Origin: Streptosporangiaceae bacterium
Lineage (GTDB): Bacteria; Actinomycetota; Actinomycetes; Streptosporangiales; Streptosporangiaceae
Direction: 5' to 3'
DNA length: 47,012 nucleotides
Assembly (NCBI GenBank): GCA_025934635.1
Contig: JAICWX010000024.1
Coordinates: forward strand, 1 to 47,012
In this document: positions 1 through 9,793 of the stretch, piece after piece
How positions within the stretch are numbered: position 1 is the stretch's first letter
Layout: each line of letters opens with the position of its first letter
Notes under the pieces: generated by a model
Told to the model about the DNA's origin: nothing
The model's database searches: none
What the model saw: the letters and a program-made list of their open reading frames with translations, nothing else
Position numbers and translations under genes: made by a program

Positions 1-104
1 ATCCCGACGGCGCGTGGATCAGGAACTGGCTCTCCCTGCACGGCTTCCACGAGGCCTCCCGCGGCCAGCTCCGCCGCCAGGTCGCCACCCAGCTCACCCG
101 GTAA
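1..104 (+). CDS. C-terminal end of an unidentified protein (partial)
   Basis: The window opens inside a rightward reading frame whose codons start at position 3 and which ends at TAA 102-104. The 33 visible residues (PDGAWIRNWLSLHGFHEAS..., ending QLTR) are amphipathic, with tryptophan and histidine placed as in real protein rather than in GC-rich shadow sequence. I do not recognise the family. The same frame goes on past the stop into a DUF885-like tail, so the two may once have been joined by rearrangement. The coding call is moderate; no function is proposed. Confidence 0.4.
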   Translation, partial: PDGAWIRNWLSLHGFHEASRGQLRRQVATQLTR

Positions 105-140
105 GGTCCCCTGCAGCTCGCATGTCACCCTCCGGCGAGG

Positions 141-239
141 CATCCGGAATTCGACATCCGCGACTTCCACTCAGCCGTTCTCGACCACGGCTCCCTGCCG
201 CTACCGGTGCTCCGCCAGGTCGTGGCGGAGTGGGGCCGC
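141..239 (+). pseudogene. Relic of the C-terminus of a DUF885-type protein
   Basis: The frame reads HPEFDIRDFHSAVLDHGSLP and then LPVLRQVVAEWG. This resembles the last ~30 residues of actinobacterial DUF885 proteins (FDLxxFHxxxLxxGxLPLxVL). There is no start codon, no body of the protein and no stop of its own; the frame runs on into the antisense of the protease gene that ends at 241. It is probably a leftover from a deletion or rearrangement at this boundary. Family assignment is from memory of the motif, so confidence is limited. Confidence 0.4.
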
Positions 240-240
240 G

Positions 241-1497
241 TCAGTAAGCCTGCCCCGGGAGGATCACCGGCCCGACGCCGCGGATGGTCTGGGAACGAGC
301 CCTGGCCAGTAGTTCGTGTGCAGCCTGCTGGCCGGTCTCGCCGGTCTTCGACATCCGGGCCGCGATCAATCCCGCCACTAGCGGCGTCGAGAAGGACGTT
401 CCGCTCCAGCGAGCCATGCCATGGAACTCCCGCCACTGGCCTGCGTTCGGCGGCTCGGTGCACAGATACTGCCCGTCGGCAAAGGCGTTGACAAGACCTT
501 CACCAGGCGCAAAGACGTCTACCCATGGCCCGTAATTACTCCACGATGCCCTGCCATCCCGATCAGTGTTGAGGCCGCCCACGCCGATAGCCCAGGGGTA
601 GGCAGCTGGCCAGAACGGGCGCCTGGATGAGTCATTTCCCGCCGCGGCTACTAGGACCGTCCCGGCGTGGCTGCGCAGCCGCTCTTCCACGATCTCGAAG
701 CCCAGCAGCGGAAGGTCATTCCTGCTGTTGGTGCCAAATGACAGCGAGATGACCTCCGCGCCCATCTTGAGCGCGTCGGACACCTGCCTGACCAGGTCGG
801 ACTCGAAGATCGCGCCTAGCCGAGGGAACGTCTTGCCCACCCACATCTCGGCTCCGGGCGCCATGGTCCGCGCCACGCCGGCGGCAAACGTCCCGTGCCC
901 GGCGTAGGGAAGGATACGGGGCGGGTAGCCGCCGATGGGATTCTCGCTCTCCCCATCGACGCCTGCCAGCCACGCGTGCCTGCCGGCGGCGCCTGGGAGC
1001 AGGCCGGTGTCGAGCACGGCCACGAGCACGCCCTCGCCGTCCCGCGGCTCGGCGGAAATGCCGGGGTCGGGCATTGTGATGTCCCGGATCTCCTCCGGTT
1101 CCGTGGCCGGACACAGACTGATCGGGCATAGGTAGAGGACGTGATCGGGTGTGGCCACCCCCTCGCCGAGAGCCCGGTCGATGTCACCGCACGCCTCTTC
1201 TACGCTCCGGCGTTCGCCGGCGGCGAATTCCAGCCTGGTCAGCCCGCGTATATTGTTGGCATGCGCGACCGGCGCGCCCGATACGACCGCCGCCACGCGG
1301 TCAGCGTCGGCGTCACGCACTAGCAGAGTGCGTTCACGGTGGTGATACCTCAGCTCGCCTCGCTCTGCCCAGTCGCTGGGATGCGCCACCGCTCCCTCCA
1401 AGCCGTTCATGACATCGGGAATGCCAGAAAGGACCAGGCGGACCTGCGCGTGCAGACGGCTTTGCGGCTCGTTGTGTGTTTCGTTGTCAATCGTCAT
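241..1497 (-). CDS. S8 family (subtilisin-like) serine peptidase without signal peptide
   Basis: Predicted 418-residue endopeptidase of the subtilase family. The triad is intact: Asp163 in VAVLDTG, His201 in [10 protein letters not shown], Ser368 in [11 protein letters not shown], with the oxyanion Asn288 in AAAGNDS. About 150 residues precede the catalytic domain and show no secretion signal or membrane segment, so the enzyme probably acts in the cytoplasm, unlike most actinobacterial subtilases. The ATG at 1497 is chosen because AAGGGG lies 6-7 bases upstream; an open frame continues upstream but is antisense to the neighbour. The gene diverges from a TPR-CHAT protease gene across only 49 bp, which suggests co-regulation and perhaps a proteolytic relay. 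The family is certain; substrate and role are not. Confidence 0.9.
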   Translation of the reverse strand: MTIDNETHNEPQSRLHAQVRLVLSGIPDVMNGLEGAVAHPSDWAERGELRYHHRERTLLVRDADADRVAAVVSGAPVAHANNIRGLTRLEFAAGERRSVEEACGDIDRALGEGVATPDHVLYLCPISLCPATEPEEIRDITMPDPGISAEPRDGEGVLVAVLDTGLLPGAAGRHAWLAGVDGESENPIGGYPPRILPYAGHGTFAAGVARTMAPGAEMWVGKTFPRLGAIFESDLVRQVSDALKMGAEVISLSFGTNSRNDLPLLGFEIVEERLRSHAGTVLVAAAGNDSSRRPFWPAAYPWAIGVGGLNTDRDGRASWSNYGPWVDVFAPGEGLVNAFADGQYLCTEPPNAGQWREFHGMARWSGTSFSTPLVAGLIAARMSKTGETGQQAAHELLARARSQTIRGVGPVILPGQAY

Positions 1498-1511
1498 ACC
1501 GAGCCCCTTAT

Positions 1512-1539
1512 TTGATCGGCGTCGGAGACTGTCTAGCAT
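1512..1539 (+). promoter_or_regulatory. Leaderless promoter of the TPR-CHAT gene
   Basis: TTGATC (1512-1517) and TAGCAT (1534-1539) are separated by 16 bp. The -10 box ends 7 nt before GTG 1547, the geometry of a leaderless actinobacterial promoter. It sits inside the 49-bp gap to the divergent protease gene, so the two promoters must overlap or lie back to back. Confidence 0.6.
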
Positions 1540-1546
1540 TATCGGA

Positions 1547-4165
1547 GTGACGTCGGGAGATCCTGATACAGAAAAGGTGCCGTCAGAACCGGCCGGTCTC
1601 CTGGCGCTCGCTATGGCCCGGCCGCACGATGCCCTGCTCGCCGCGCGCTCCGTGCTGCTAGGGCGCCCGACAGCGTACGACGCCTCGCTGGCCCACCACG
1701 CGATCGGGATCGTCTTGCGCGACCACGGGGACCTCCGGGCGGCCGTCGCCGAACTGAGGGAGGGGGCACGGCTGGCCCGCGCATCAGGTCGCCCCGAGCG
1801 TGAGGTTGACGTGCAGGCTTCGCTGGGAACAGCTCTCGCGATGACAGGCCGCAGCCAGCAGGGACTGGCCATCCTGGACCAGGCCGCGGCGGCTGCCCGT
1901 GGCGGCTCGGCGGGGCGCGTGCTTATGCTGCGTGCCGCGATGCTGTGGGAAATGGGCCGCATCAGGGAAGCGCAAGAGGATCTGAGTCGTGCCCTGCCGT
2001 ACTTCCGCCGAGCAGGCGACATGGTGTGGGAGGCGCGGTCGCTGATGCTCAGGGCTTTCGTCTTCCTGGGACTCGGCCTCCCGAGGAGGAGCGCCGCGGA
2101 CTTTGCCCGGGCCGAGGATCTGTTCGCGGCCACGAGCCAGGAGCTTGAATACGCTAAGGCCCGGCATAACCGCGGGCTGGTCGCACTGAGCCATGGTGAT
2201 CTTCCCGAGGCGCTTGCCTATCTCGACGAAGCAAGTGCCCGCTACGAGGACCTGCACGAAACCCTTCCCGAACTGGCTATCGATCGCTGTACCGTGCTAC
2301 TGGCCGCCGGGCTGGCCACGGAAGCGGCCGAGGAGACTGGTACCGCACTGATCCGGCTACCTCCGCATGGGGGGATTGCTTACAAGAAGGCCGAGCTGCT
2401 GCACGCCGCCGCCACTGCCGCGCTGGCCGCAGGCGACCCGGACCGCGCCAGGCAACGGGCACGTCAGGCGCATCGGTTGTTCCGGACGCAACAGCGGCTG
2501 ATCTGGGAGGCGCGCGCCAGTCTTGTCCTCGCTGAGGCCAGGTATGCGGTCCGTGAACGTTCTGCTGCCTTGCTTCGCTATGCCGAGGAGGTTGCCGCTC
2601 GTCTCGACGCGACCGGAAGCGGCGAGGCGGTGCAGGCGCACCTGCTGGCTGGACGCGTTGCTCTAAGCCAGGGCAAGGTGGTCGAGGCCGGCCCGCACCT
2701 GGAACGCGCCGCCAGGTCACGTCGTGGCGGCCCACCGCTGCCCCGGAGCGTGGCCTGGCTGGCTCGCGCCTTGCAGGCAGAAGCCCACGGTAACGCCCGT
2801 GCCACTGTCGCAGCCTGCGCCCGTGGCCTCGACGCCCTCGAGGAGCACCAGATGCGGCTCGGGGCTACCGAGTTGCGCGCGTACGGCACCGCGCACGGCG
2901 CCGAGCTCGCCACGCTGGCGCAGCGCGACGCGCTCAGGCGCGGCGACGTCCGCCGTCTGCTGTTCTGGAGCGAGCGATGGCGGGCGACCGCGCTGGCCGC
3001 CCAGGGCGCGCGGCCGGGCGAGGACAAGGAACTGACGGCCGAGCTTGAGGCCCTGCGCAGCGTGAGCCAGCTGCTCGGAGATACCGAGATGGCCGCCTCG
3101 CGGCGGAACGCCCTGGAGCGTGACCGGCGGCGGCTCGAGGCGGAAGTCCAGGCCCGCACGCGCAGGCTGCCGGGCAGCAACCGGCCCGGAGCAGGCCAGT
3201 TCGACCTGGACGAGCTCGTTGCCGAACTCGGCCCGGGCACGCTGATCGAGCTCGTCACAGTGGACGGCGTGCTGTACGCGGTCGTTGTGGGGGGCCGGCG
3301 GGTGCGCCTGCACACGGTGGGCAGCGTGCCCGAGCGCGAGGTCGAGATGACCCGCTTCGTGCTGCGCCGCCTGGCCCGCGGTCGCGTGCAGCCCGGCGAC
3401 GAGCTGGCGTTCAAGCACCGGGGCGCCAAGCTGGAGGACTCCCTGCTCGGCGGCGCGGCCGCCGACCTCGGGGACGGGCCGGTCGTGGTCATCCCGCCGG
3501 GCCGGCTCCGGGCGGTGCCGTGGACGCTCATGCCGTCGTTGCGCGAGCGCGCCGTGACCGTGGCGCCGTCCGCGGCGACCTGGCTGCGCGCCCGTCGCAG
3601 TAAGCCGCCGTCACCGCGGCGTACGGCGCTGGTCGTCGGTCCCGGGCTGGCTAGCGGGGGCGCGGAGATCGAGCCGCTGCGCGCGCGTTATCCCGGGGCG
3701 GTGATGCTCGGCCACGGCGGCGCGACATCCCGTCAGGTGCTGACGGCCCTGGACGGCGCCTGGCTCGCCCACATCGCCGCCCACGGCACGTTCCGCGCGG
3801 ATAACCCCATGTTCTCGTCCATCCTGCTCGACGACGGGCCGCTGACCGTGCACGACTTCGAGCGGCTGGGCCGCGCGCCGTACCAGCTGATACTGGCCGG
3901 CTGCGACTCCGGCCTGGCCGCGCCGGTCGGCGCCGACGAGCTCCTCGGCCTGGTGAGCAGTCTGGTCCCGCTCGGCGCGGCCGGGATCGTCGCCAGCATC
4001 CTGCCGGTCAACGACCTCGCCGTGGTGCCGCTCATGCTGGCTCTCCACGACGCCCTGCAGCGAGGCGCTCCGCTCGCGGAAGCCCTCCTGGCCGCGCGCC
4101 GGGCGGTCGGCGACGACCCGAGCGCCGAGGCGACCGCGCACTCCTTCATGGCTCTCGGCGCCTGA
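1547..4165 (+). CDS. TPR-repeat CHAT-domain protease (caspase-like)
   Basis: Predicted 872 residues. Residues ~15-560 are alpha-helical tetratricopeptide-type repeats (patterns such as [20 protein letters not shown] and [20 protein letters not shown]). The C-terminal ~280 residues form a CHAT domain, the clan CD cysteine protease fold related to caspases and separase. The catalytic dyad is visible as His746 in HIAAHGTF and Cys786 in LAGCDSG, so it should be active. The GTG at 1547 is preferred over upstream ATGs because a leaderless promoter precedes it and the upstream codons are antisense to the S8 gene. TPR-CHAT proteins are known as sensor-protease modules in bacterial immunity and cell death (for example Csx29). 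Pairing with a cytosolic S8 protease suggests a two-protease system; that is inference. Confidence 0.9.
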   Translation: MTSGDPDTEKVPSEPAGLLALAMARPHDALLAARSVLLGRPTAYDASLAHHAIGIVLRDHGDLRAAVAELREGARLARASGRPEREVDVQASLGTALAMTGRSQQGLAILDQAAAAARGGSAGRVLMLRAAMLWEMGRIREAQEDLSRALPYFRRAGDMVWEARSLMLRAFVFLGLGLPRRSAADFARAEDLFAATSQELEYAKARHNRGLVALSHGDLPEALAYLDEASARYEDLHETLPELAIDRCTVLLAAGLATEAAEETGTALIRLPPHGGIAYKKAELLHAAATAALAAGDPDRARQRARQAHRLFRTQQRLIWEARASLVLAEARYAVRERSAALLRYAEEVAARLDATGSGEAVQAHLLAGRVALSQGKVVEAGPHLERAARSRRGGPPLPRSVAWLARALQAEAHGNARATVAACARGLDALEEHQMRLGATELRAYGTAHGAELATLAQRDALRRGDVRRLLFWSERWRATALAAQGARPGEDKELTAELEALRSVSQLLGDTEMAASRRNALERDRRRLEAEVQARTRRLPGSNRPGAGQFDLDELVAELGPGTLIELVTVDGVLYAVVVGGRRVRLHTVGSVPEREVEMTRFVLRRLARGRVQPGDELAFKHRGAKLEDSLLGGAAADLGDGPVVVIPPGRLRAVPWTLMPSLRERAVTVAPSAATWLRARRSKPPSPRRTALVVGPGLASGGAEIEPLRARYPGAVMLGHGGATSRQVLTALDGAWLAHIAAHGTFRADNPMFSSILLDDGPLTVHDFERLGRAPYQLILAGCDSGLAAPVGADELLGLVSSLVPLGAAGIVASILPVNDLAVVPLMLALHDALQRGAPLAEALLAARRAVGDDPSAEATAHSFMALGA

Positions 4166-4178
4166 CGCCAGGCTGCGT

Positions 4179-5221
4179 CTAGCGGACCCGGATTCCGTCG
4201 ATGAGGACGGCCCTCGGCGAGGACAGCACGGCGAGGTCCTCGCGCGGGTCGTCCTGGTAGGTCACCAGCGTCGCCGGGCGGCCCGGCTGGCCGAAGGGCT
4301 CGCCGAGGAAGCGGTACCCGGCGGTGGTCGCGGCCCCGAGCGCGGCGGCCGGCGTCAGCCCGTGCTCGGCCAGCAGCGTGATCTCCCGGACGAGGGTGCC
4401 CGCGGTGTCGGTCCCGGCCAGGATGGTGACGCCGAGGCGGTGAGCGGCCGGCAGCAGCTCGCCGAGCCGCTCCCGGTAGGCCGCGGCCCGCCGCCGGCGG
4501 CCTCGGGCGCGGTGCCGGGCACCGCGAGCACCGCGCACAGGGTCGGCGTCCAGGCCACGCCGGCCGTGGCCATCAGCCGCAGGACGGATTCGTCGACGGC
4601 GGTGCCGTGCTCGACCGAGTCGACGCCCGCCCGCACCAGCTGGGTCACGGCGTCCGTGGTCACGTGGGCGGCGACCCGGCCCCCGGCCGCGTGCACGGCG
4701 GCGGTCATCGCCTCGACGGCTTCCGGCGAGTAGGTCAGGGACGGCGTCCCGGACGGCTTCCCGCCGGCGACGGGAGGGAAATCCGCGATCACCTTCACCC
4801 AGCGGCTGCCGCGCGCCAGCTCGGTCAGCCGCTGCTCCGGGACCCCCTCGGGCAGCAGGGCGGGGAAATAGCGCCCGGCCGGGGCGAGGAACCGCCCGGC
4901 GGCCTGCAGCCGCGGCATCCCGGGGCGCAGGCCCAGCCCGAGGACGGACCCGCCCGGGGACCCGGTGTCACGGACCAGGGTGACCCCGGCCGCCGCCCAT
5001 CCGGCCAGTTCGTCCAGCGTCTGGCCGCCGTCGCGGGCCGCGGGCCCGGGGGCCACGGCGGGATGGGCGTGGGCGTCCACCAGGCCGGGCGCGACGTACC
5101 GGCCCGGCAGCGGCTCCGCACCGGGCACCGGCCGCGTGGCCAGGCTGCCGTCGGCGTCGACCCACAGGTCCGACGGCCGGTCGCCGTCCGGCAGCGGCAC
5201 CGCGTGCACCGACCACGGCAT
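4179..5221 (-). pseudogene. Amidohydrolase (imidazolonepropionase-like), one frameshift
   Basis: A metal-dependent amidohydrolase read in two frames. The first part (5221 down to ~4500) carries the metal-binding DAHAH, then VKVIADF, HVTTDA and SVEHGTA. The second part (~4498 to 4179) carries LAGTDTAG with the catalytic Asp and an ordinary C-terminus. The join falls in a GC-only run near 4490-4498 where one base appears to be missing or extra. All expected catalytic residues exist once the frame is restored, so this may be a sequencing error rather than a dead gene. ATG 5221 lies 4 bp after the malic enzyme stop, so the two probably form an operon. The substrate is unknown. Confidence 0.75.
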
Positions 5222-5225
5222 CGGC

Positions 5226-6935
5226 CTAGATGGCTTCCACGGCCGGGTAGGCCGGCTCCCACATGGCGGCGCGGACCCGTTCGGCCAGCCCGTCGAGCGG
5301 GACGTCGGACAGTCCCTCGGCCTGGGCGGCCCGGGCCACGGCCTCGGCGACCGCGGCGGAGACCTCGCGCAGGCTGGTGACGGGCGGCAGCACGGCCGCG
5401 CCCGGGCTGGTGACGTCGGCCAGGCCGGCCAGCGCGTTGGCCGCGGCGGCCAGCATGGCGTCGCTGACGCGGCGGGCCCGGGCGACGGTGACGCCGAGCC
5501 CGAGGCCGGGGAAGATGAGCGCGTTGTTGGCCTGGGCGACCTGGTACTCGACCCCGCCGTAGGGCACCGGCGGGAAGGGGCTGCCGGTCGCGATGAGCGC
5601 CCGGCCCCCGGTCCAGGCGATCAGGTCGGCGGCCTGCGCCTCGGAGCGGGAGGTCGGGTTGGACAGCGGCATGATGACCGGGCGCCCGGCGTGCCGGGCC
5701 ATCTCGGTGACGATCGCCTCGGAGAACGCCCCCGGCTGGGTGGAGGTCCCGATCAGCATGGTGGGGCGGCTGCGGGTCACCACCTCGGCCAGGCCGATGC
5801 GCCCGTCCGCGTCACGCTCCCACCCGGCCACCTCGGCGGCGGTCCGGGCGTACGGCACCTGGAAGTCGCGCAGCGTCCCGGGGTAGCCGTCGGCGAGCAG
5901 GCCCTTGCTGCCGAGGGCGTAGAACCGGGTCATGGCCTCGGCCGGGCTGAGCCCGTCGTCGATCATGACCTGCCGCAGCGCGTCCGCGATCCCGATCCCG
6001 GCCGTGCCGGCGCCGTGGATCACGATCTTCTGGTCGCGCATCGCCGTGCCGGCCGCCCGGGTGGCGCCCAGCGCGGCGGCCAGCACCACGGCGGCGGTGC
6101 CCTGGATGTCGTCGTTGAACGTGCAGTAGCTGCCGGCGTACTTCAGCAGGATCCGGCGCGCGTTGGCGGCGCCGAAGTCCTCCCAGTGCAGCATCGCGTG
6201 CGGGAACAGCTTGGCCGCGGTCCGGACGTAGGCGTCGATCAGCCGGTCGTACCGCTCGTCCCGGATCCGCGGGTGGCGGGCGCCCAGGTACATGTCCTCG
6301 GCCAGCAGGGCCTCGTTGTCGGTCCCGGTGTCCAGCACCACCGGGATGACCCGGCGCGGATGCAGCCCGGACGCCGCGGTGTAGACGGCCAGCTTCCCGT
6401 CCGCGATCGCGATGCCGCCCACGCCCCAGTCGCCGATGCCCAGGATGCCCTCGGAGTCGGTGGCGACGATCAGGTCGACCTCGTCGGCGCCCAGCCCGTA
6501 GTTGCGGAAGGCCGTCTCCACCTGATCGGGACGATCCACCGACAGGTACACCCCGCGCGGTCGGCTGAACTCCAGGCTGTACCGCTCGATCACGGTCGCC
6601 ACCGTCGGGGTGTACACGATCGGCAGCATCTCGTGGATGTGCTCGGCCAGCAGCCGGTAGAACAGGACCTCGTTGCGGTTCCGGATCTGGCCCAGAAGCA
6701 GGCTCTTGGCCAGGTCGTCCGGCTGGCGCAGGTACTGCGCGTAGACCCGGCGCAGCTGTCCCTCCATCGTCGAGACGCCCCCGGGCAGCAGCCCGGTGAG
6801 CCCGAGCGCCTCCCGCTCGGCCAGCGTGAACGCGGTGCCCCGGTTCAGCATCGGCGACGAGAGCACCGCGCTGCCCCGCAGCCGGACCCGCGCTACGGCG
6901 CCGGTCTGGTCGAGCTCGAACGGACGATCTGGCAT
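5226..6935 (-). CDS. maeA: NAD-dependent malic enzyme
   Basis: Oxidatively decarboxylates L-malate to pyruvate with NAD(P)+ in the cytosol. At 569 residues it has the usual length of the SfcA/MaeA group. Signature stretches include the N-terminal FTLAEREALGLTGLLP, catalytic EMLPIVYTPTV, the substrate/metal segment HWEDFGAANARRIL, CTFNDDIQGTAAV, and the nucleotide-binding IVIHGAGTAGIGIAD. The start is set at ATG 6935 because GAGGTGA lies just upstream; an in-frame ATG at 6992 lacks a ribosome site and adds residues foreign to the family. It is the first gene of a leftward pair with the amidohydrolase. Function is confident; cofactor preference is not resolved. Confidence 0.93.
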   Translation of the reverse strand: MPDRPFELDQTGAVARVRLRGSAVLSSPMLNRGTAFTLAEREALGLTGLLPGGVSTMEGQLRRVYAQYLRQPDDLAKSLLLGQIRNRNEVLFYRLLAEHIHEMLPIVYTPTVATVIERYSLEFSRPRGVYLSVDRPDQVETAFRNYGLGADEVDLIVATDSEGILGIGDWGVGGIAIADGKLAVYTAASGLHPRRVIPVVLDTGTDNEALLAEDMYLGARHPRIRDERYDRLIDAYVRTAAKLFPHAMLHWEDFGAANARRILLKYAGSYCTFNDDIQGTAAVVLAAALGATRAAGTAMRDQKIVIHGAGTAGIGIADALRQVMIDDGLSPAEAMTRFYALGSKGLLADGYPGTLRDFQVPYARTAAEVAGWERDADGRIGLAEVVTRSRPTMLIGTSTQPGAFSEAIVTEMARHAGRPVIMPLSNPTSRSEAQAADLIAWTGGRALIATGSPFPPVPYGGVEYQVAQANNALIFPGLGLGVTVARARRVSDAMLAAAANALAGLADVTSPGAAVLPPVTSLREVSAAVAEAVARAAQAEGLSDVPLDGLAERVRAAMWEPAYPAVEAI

Positions 6936-7038
6936 TGGGTCACCTCGTGTCCGGGCCAACGTGCGTGTGCCAATCAGTAACACATGACGCACCCGTCGCG
7001 CACCGGGGAGCCGACGATGCGATGCCAGGGACCGTTGC

Positions 7039-7668
7039 TCAGTCGAACGACGGCTTGCGGTCGCGGCTGCGCTTGAGCTCGAAGAAGCCGTCGGTCGCGG
7101 TCACCAGGGCCACCCCGTCGTACAGCCGCCCGGCCGCCTCGCCGCGCGGCGCGGGCGTGATGACCGGGCCGAAGATGGTGTTCCCGGCGATGCGGATGAC
7201 GGGGGTGCCGACGTCGATGCCCACCTGGTCGAAGGCCTCGTTGTGCGAGTCCTTGATGAGCTGGTCGAGCTCGTCGCTCCCGGCGGCGGAGACCAGCGAG
7301 GCGGGCAGGCCGACCTCGGCCAGGGCCTCGGGGATCACCTGCGTGTCCTCCCGGCGGCCCTGATCGTGGAACCGGGTGCCGATGGCGGTGTACAGCGGCC
7401 CGAGGATGCCGGTGCCGCTGTGCTGGGCCGCGGCCGCGACCACGCGGATCGGCCCCCACGCCTTCTTCATCCCCTCTAGGTACTCCTCGGTCAGGCCCTT
7501 GCCCTCATGCTGGATCAGGTTGAGGTAGGCCAGGGACATGATCCGCCAGTCGGTGCGCACCGGCCGGACCTTCTCGACCTCCAGCATCCAGCGGGAGGTG
7601 ATCCAGGCCCAGGGGCACAGCGGATCGAACCAGAACTGCACGTCTTCTTTTTCCGCCTGTTCCGTCAC
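7039..7668 (-). CDS. Mycothiol-dependent nitroreductase, Rv2466c family (DsbA-like)
   Basis: A 209-residue thioredoxin-fold DsbA-like protein. It aligns throughout with mycobacterial Rv2466c: FWFDPLCPWAWITSRW, VMSLAYLN-like MSLAYLN, YxEGMxKAWGPxRV, DVGTPVIRI, FGPVI, and GFFELKR at the end. Rv2466c uses mycothiol to reduce disulfides and nitro-compounds. In the mycobacterial protein, as I recall it, the active site is CPWC; here it reads CPWA, so only the first cysteine remains and a monothiol mechanism is expected. The GTG start at 7668 fits family length. The gene sits alone, leftward, ~100 bp beyond malic enzyme. It also shows that the host makes mycothiol, hence is an actinobacterium. Confidence 0.88.
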   Translation of the reverse strand: MTEQAEKEDVQFWFDPLCPWAWITSRWMLEVEKVRPVRTDWRIMSLAYLNLIQHEGKGLTEEYLEGMKKAWGPIRVVAAAAQHSGTGILGPLYTAIGTRFHDQGRREDTQVIPEALAEVGLPASLVSAAGSDELDQLIKDSHNEAFDQVGIDVGTPVIRIAGNTIFGPVITPAPRGEAAGRLYDGVALVTATDGFFELKRSRDRKPSFD

Positions 7669-7728
7669 GACCGCGCCAACCGGCGCCGGCCCGCTGGTAT
7701 TCCCCGGCCCGGCGGCGGTGCCGCGCCG

Positions 7729-8523
7729 TCAGGACCCCGCGCCGCCGGACAGGATGAACCCGGTGATGGCCGCGGCCACGTCGCGGTGGACGGTCTCGTT
7801 CAGGATGTCGTGGCGGGCGCCGGGGAACTCGGCCAGGCGCGCCCGCTTCAGCCGGGCGGACCACTGCCGGGCATGCTCGGCCGGCACCACCGGGTCCGCC
7901 GAGCCGTGCACGAACAGGACGGGCAGCGTCACCTGCCCGAAGCCGGCGGCCAGCTCATCCCAGGCCGCGGGGAGCACGTCGGCCAGGCTGCGGGCGCCGG
8001 CCGCGCTGGTGAACGCGAGCGGGTCGTAGGTCAGCTCGTCCAGGTAGAAAGGGTCAGCGGACAGGTCGGCCGGGTCCAGGGCCAGTTCCGGGGCGCCGTC
8101 CTCGCCCAGCGCGAGCACCCAGTCCAGCGGGGATACCGCCGCGCCGGACAAGATGAGCCCCGCGTACCGGCCGGGGTCGCGGACCGCGGACACCGCGGCG
8201 GCCGCCGCCCCGAGCGAGTGCCCGGCCAGCCAGACGGGCCGTCCCGGCTGCGCCGCCTCGGCGATCGCCGTCAGCCGGCGGCCGTTCTCGACGAGGTCGT
8301 CGACCGACCGGATCACGGCCCGGTCGCCCTCGGTCAGGCCGTGGCCGATCTCGTCGAGTGCCCACAGGTCGATCCCCGCGCCGTTCAGCGTGTTCCCGTA
8401 CCGGTGATACATGCCCGAGTGCTCGCCGAAGCCGTGCAGGAAGACCGCCGTCGCGGCGCTGGGCGCCGGCCCGCGCCAGGCCTTGTAGTACACCTGTCCG
8501 GTTACTCCGCTGAACATGGGCAT
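7729..8523 (-). CDS. Alpha/beta hydrolase, monoacylglycerol lipase/lysophospholipase-like
   Basis: A 264-residue serine hydrolase of the Hydrolase_4 (S33-type) group. Motifs are the HGFGEHSGMYHR loop characteristic of monoacylglycerol lipases, Ser103 in the GHSLG nucleophile elbow, Asp210 in HGSADPVVP and His238 in GARHDILNE, so the triad is complete. No signal peptide is seen, so it is probably cytosolic. ATG 8523 is chosen because AGGAG lies 5 nt upstream. The nearby MFS gene ends at 8549 on the same strand, 25 bp before this start, so hydrolase and exporter may be co-transcribed. The acyl-ester substrate is inferred from the family only. Confidence 0.85.
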   Translation of the reverse strand: MPMFSGVTGQVYYKAWRGPAPSAATAVFLHGFGEHSGMYHRYGNTLNGAGIDLWALDEIGHGLTEGDRAVIRSVDDLVENGRRLTAIAEAAQPGRPVWLAGHSLGAAAAAVSAVRDPGRYAGLILSGAAVSPLDWVLALGEDGAPELALDPADLSADPFYLDELTYDPLAFTSAAGARSLADVLPAAWDELAAGFGQVTLPVLFVHGSADPVVPAEHARQWSARLKRARLAEFPGARHDILNETVHRDVAAAITGFILSGGAGS

Positions 8524-8548
8524 GCCTGCTCCTGTCTGCTTATCGGCA

Positions 8549-9778
8549 TTATGTATTAATCGCGCTCGGGCCCCTCCCGTCAAGGGGGCGGCTCTCGCCG
8601 GGACGGTGACGGGCCGCCCGGGCGGCGGGGAACGCGGCCCGGCTCGCGATCGCGACCGTGCCCAGCGCGGCGGTGCCGAACGCCAGCGTGACCCAGGGCA
8701 GGGCGCCGGCCCCGGCCCGGCCGAGGACCAGGCCGCCGGCCGCGGACCCGGCGGCGATGCCGATGTTGTACACGGTGGTCTGCAGGGCGGTCGCCACGTC
8801 GGCGCGGGCCGGCCCGGCCGCGTCCACCAGCGCGGTCTGCAGCAGCGCGGGCGCCCCGCCGAACGCCGCGCCCCACAGCGCCGCCGCGGCCATCAGCACG
8901 CCCGGCTGGCGGCCGGCTAGGCCCAGCGCCGCCATGGCGGCGCAGATCATGGCCAGGGCGGCGAGCAGCGCGGACCGCAGGTGCCGGTCGGCGACGACGC
9001 CGGCGACCCCGATCCCGGCCACCGTGGCCGCGCCGAAGACCAGCAGGACGAGCCCGGCCCGGCCCGGGGCGAAGGACGCCACGAAGGTGTACATCGCCTG
9101 GTGCCCGGTGAGGAGCAGCACGGTGACGGCCAGGACGGCGGGCACCCCGGGCCCGGCCGCCACCTGGCGCAGCGCCGGCCGCCGGGCCGCGCCGGCGCGG
9201 CCCGGCGGCTCGCCCCGAAGGGCGGGAACCGTGCCCCGGATCCAGGGCACGAGCAGCAGCGCCACGGCCGCCAGCAGGCCGAAGACGGCCCGCCAGCCGA
9301 GCAGGCCCGCCAGCGCCGTCCCGGCCGGGATCCCGGCACTGAGCGCGACGGTGATGCCGGCCAGGACGACCGCGATGGCCCGGCCGCGCTGGGCGGCCGG
9401 GACCATCCGCGCCCCGTAGCCGGCCAGCATCGACCACAGCGTGCCGCCCATGACGCCGGCCAGCAGCCGGGCCGCGAAGGTCAGCGGATACCACGACGAG
9501 ACCGCGGTGACGGCGTCGAGCAGCGCGAAGCCGGCCAGCACCGATTGCAGCACGGGGCGGCGGGGCAGCCCCCGCAGGGCCGCCGTGACCGGGATCGCGG
9601 CCAGCGCCGAGGCGATCGCGAACGCGCTGACCAGCAAGCCGGCCCGCGCCTGGGATACATGCAGGCTGCCGCTCAGCTGCGGCAGCAGCCCGGCCGGGAG
9701 CAGGTCGGTCGTCACGTCGATGAAGGCCGCCGTGGACAGCGCCAGCAGCCCGGTCCAGGGAAACGCAGCGGAAGGCAC
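8549..9778 (-). CDS. MFS transporter, DHA1-type drug/sugar efflux
   Basis: About 409 residues with twelve hydrophobic segments separated by short loops. The start of the second segment reads LLVSAFAIASALAAIPVTA, and the signature RLLAGVMGGTLWSML follows segment 4, as in DHA1 exporters (AraJ/SotB/YdhP type). It should export small molecules by proton antiport in the inner membrane. The start is uncertain: GTG 9778 is preferred because it leaves the 9794-9813 palindrome wholly upstream; TTG 9793 is in frame but abuts the palindrome and lacks a ribosome site. The divergent MerR gene is the likely regulator, so the pair looks like an inducible efflux module. Confidence 0.85.
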   Translation of the reverse strand: MPSAAFPWTGLLALSTAAFIDVTTDLLPAGLLPQLSGSLHVSQARAGLLVSAFAIASALAAIPVTAALRGLPRRPVLQSVLAGFALLDAVTAVSSWYPLTFAARLLAGVMGGTLWSMLAGYGARMVPAAQRGRAIAVVLAGITVALSAGIPAGTALAGLLGWRAVFGLLAAVALLLVPWIRGTVPALRGEPPGRAGAARRPALRQVAAGPGVPAVLAVTVLLLTGHQAMYTFVASFAPGRAGLVLLVFGAATVAGIGVAGVVADRHLRSALLAALAMICAAMAALGLAGRQPGVLMAAAALWGAAFGGAPALLQTALVDAAGPARADVATALQTTVYNIGIAAGSAAGGLVLGRAGAGALPWVTLAFGTAALGTVAIASRAAFPAARAARHRPGESRPLDGRGPSAINT

Positions 9779-9793
9779 CTGGCCAGAGTGCAA

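Noticed and set aside
4965..6980. A 671-codon open frame on the plus strand
   Set aside because: It lies antisense to malic enzyme and the amidohydrolase, and is rich in Gly/Pro/Arg/Asp with no motif. High-GC third positions create such open antisense frames.
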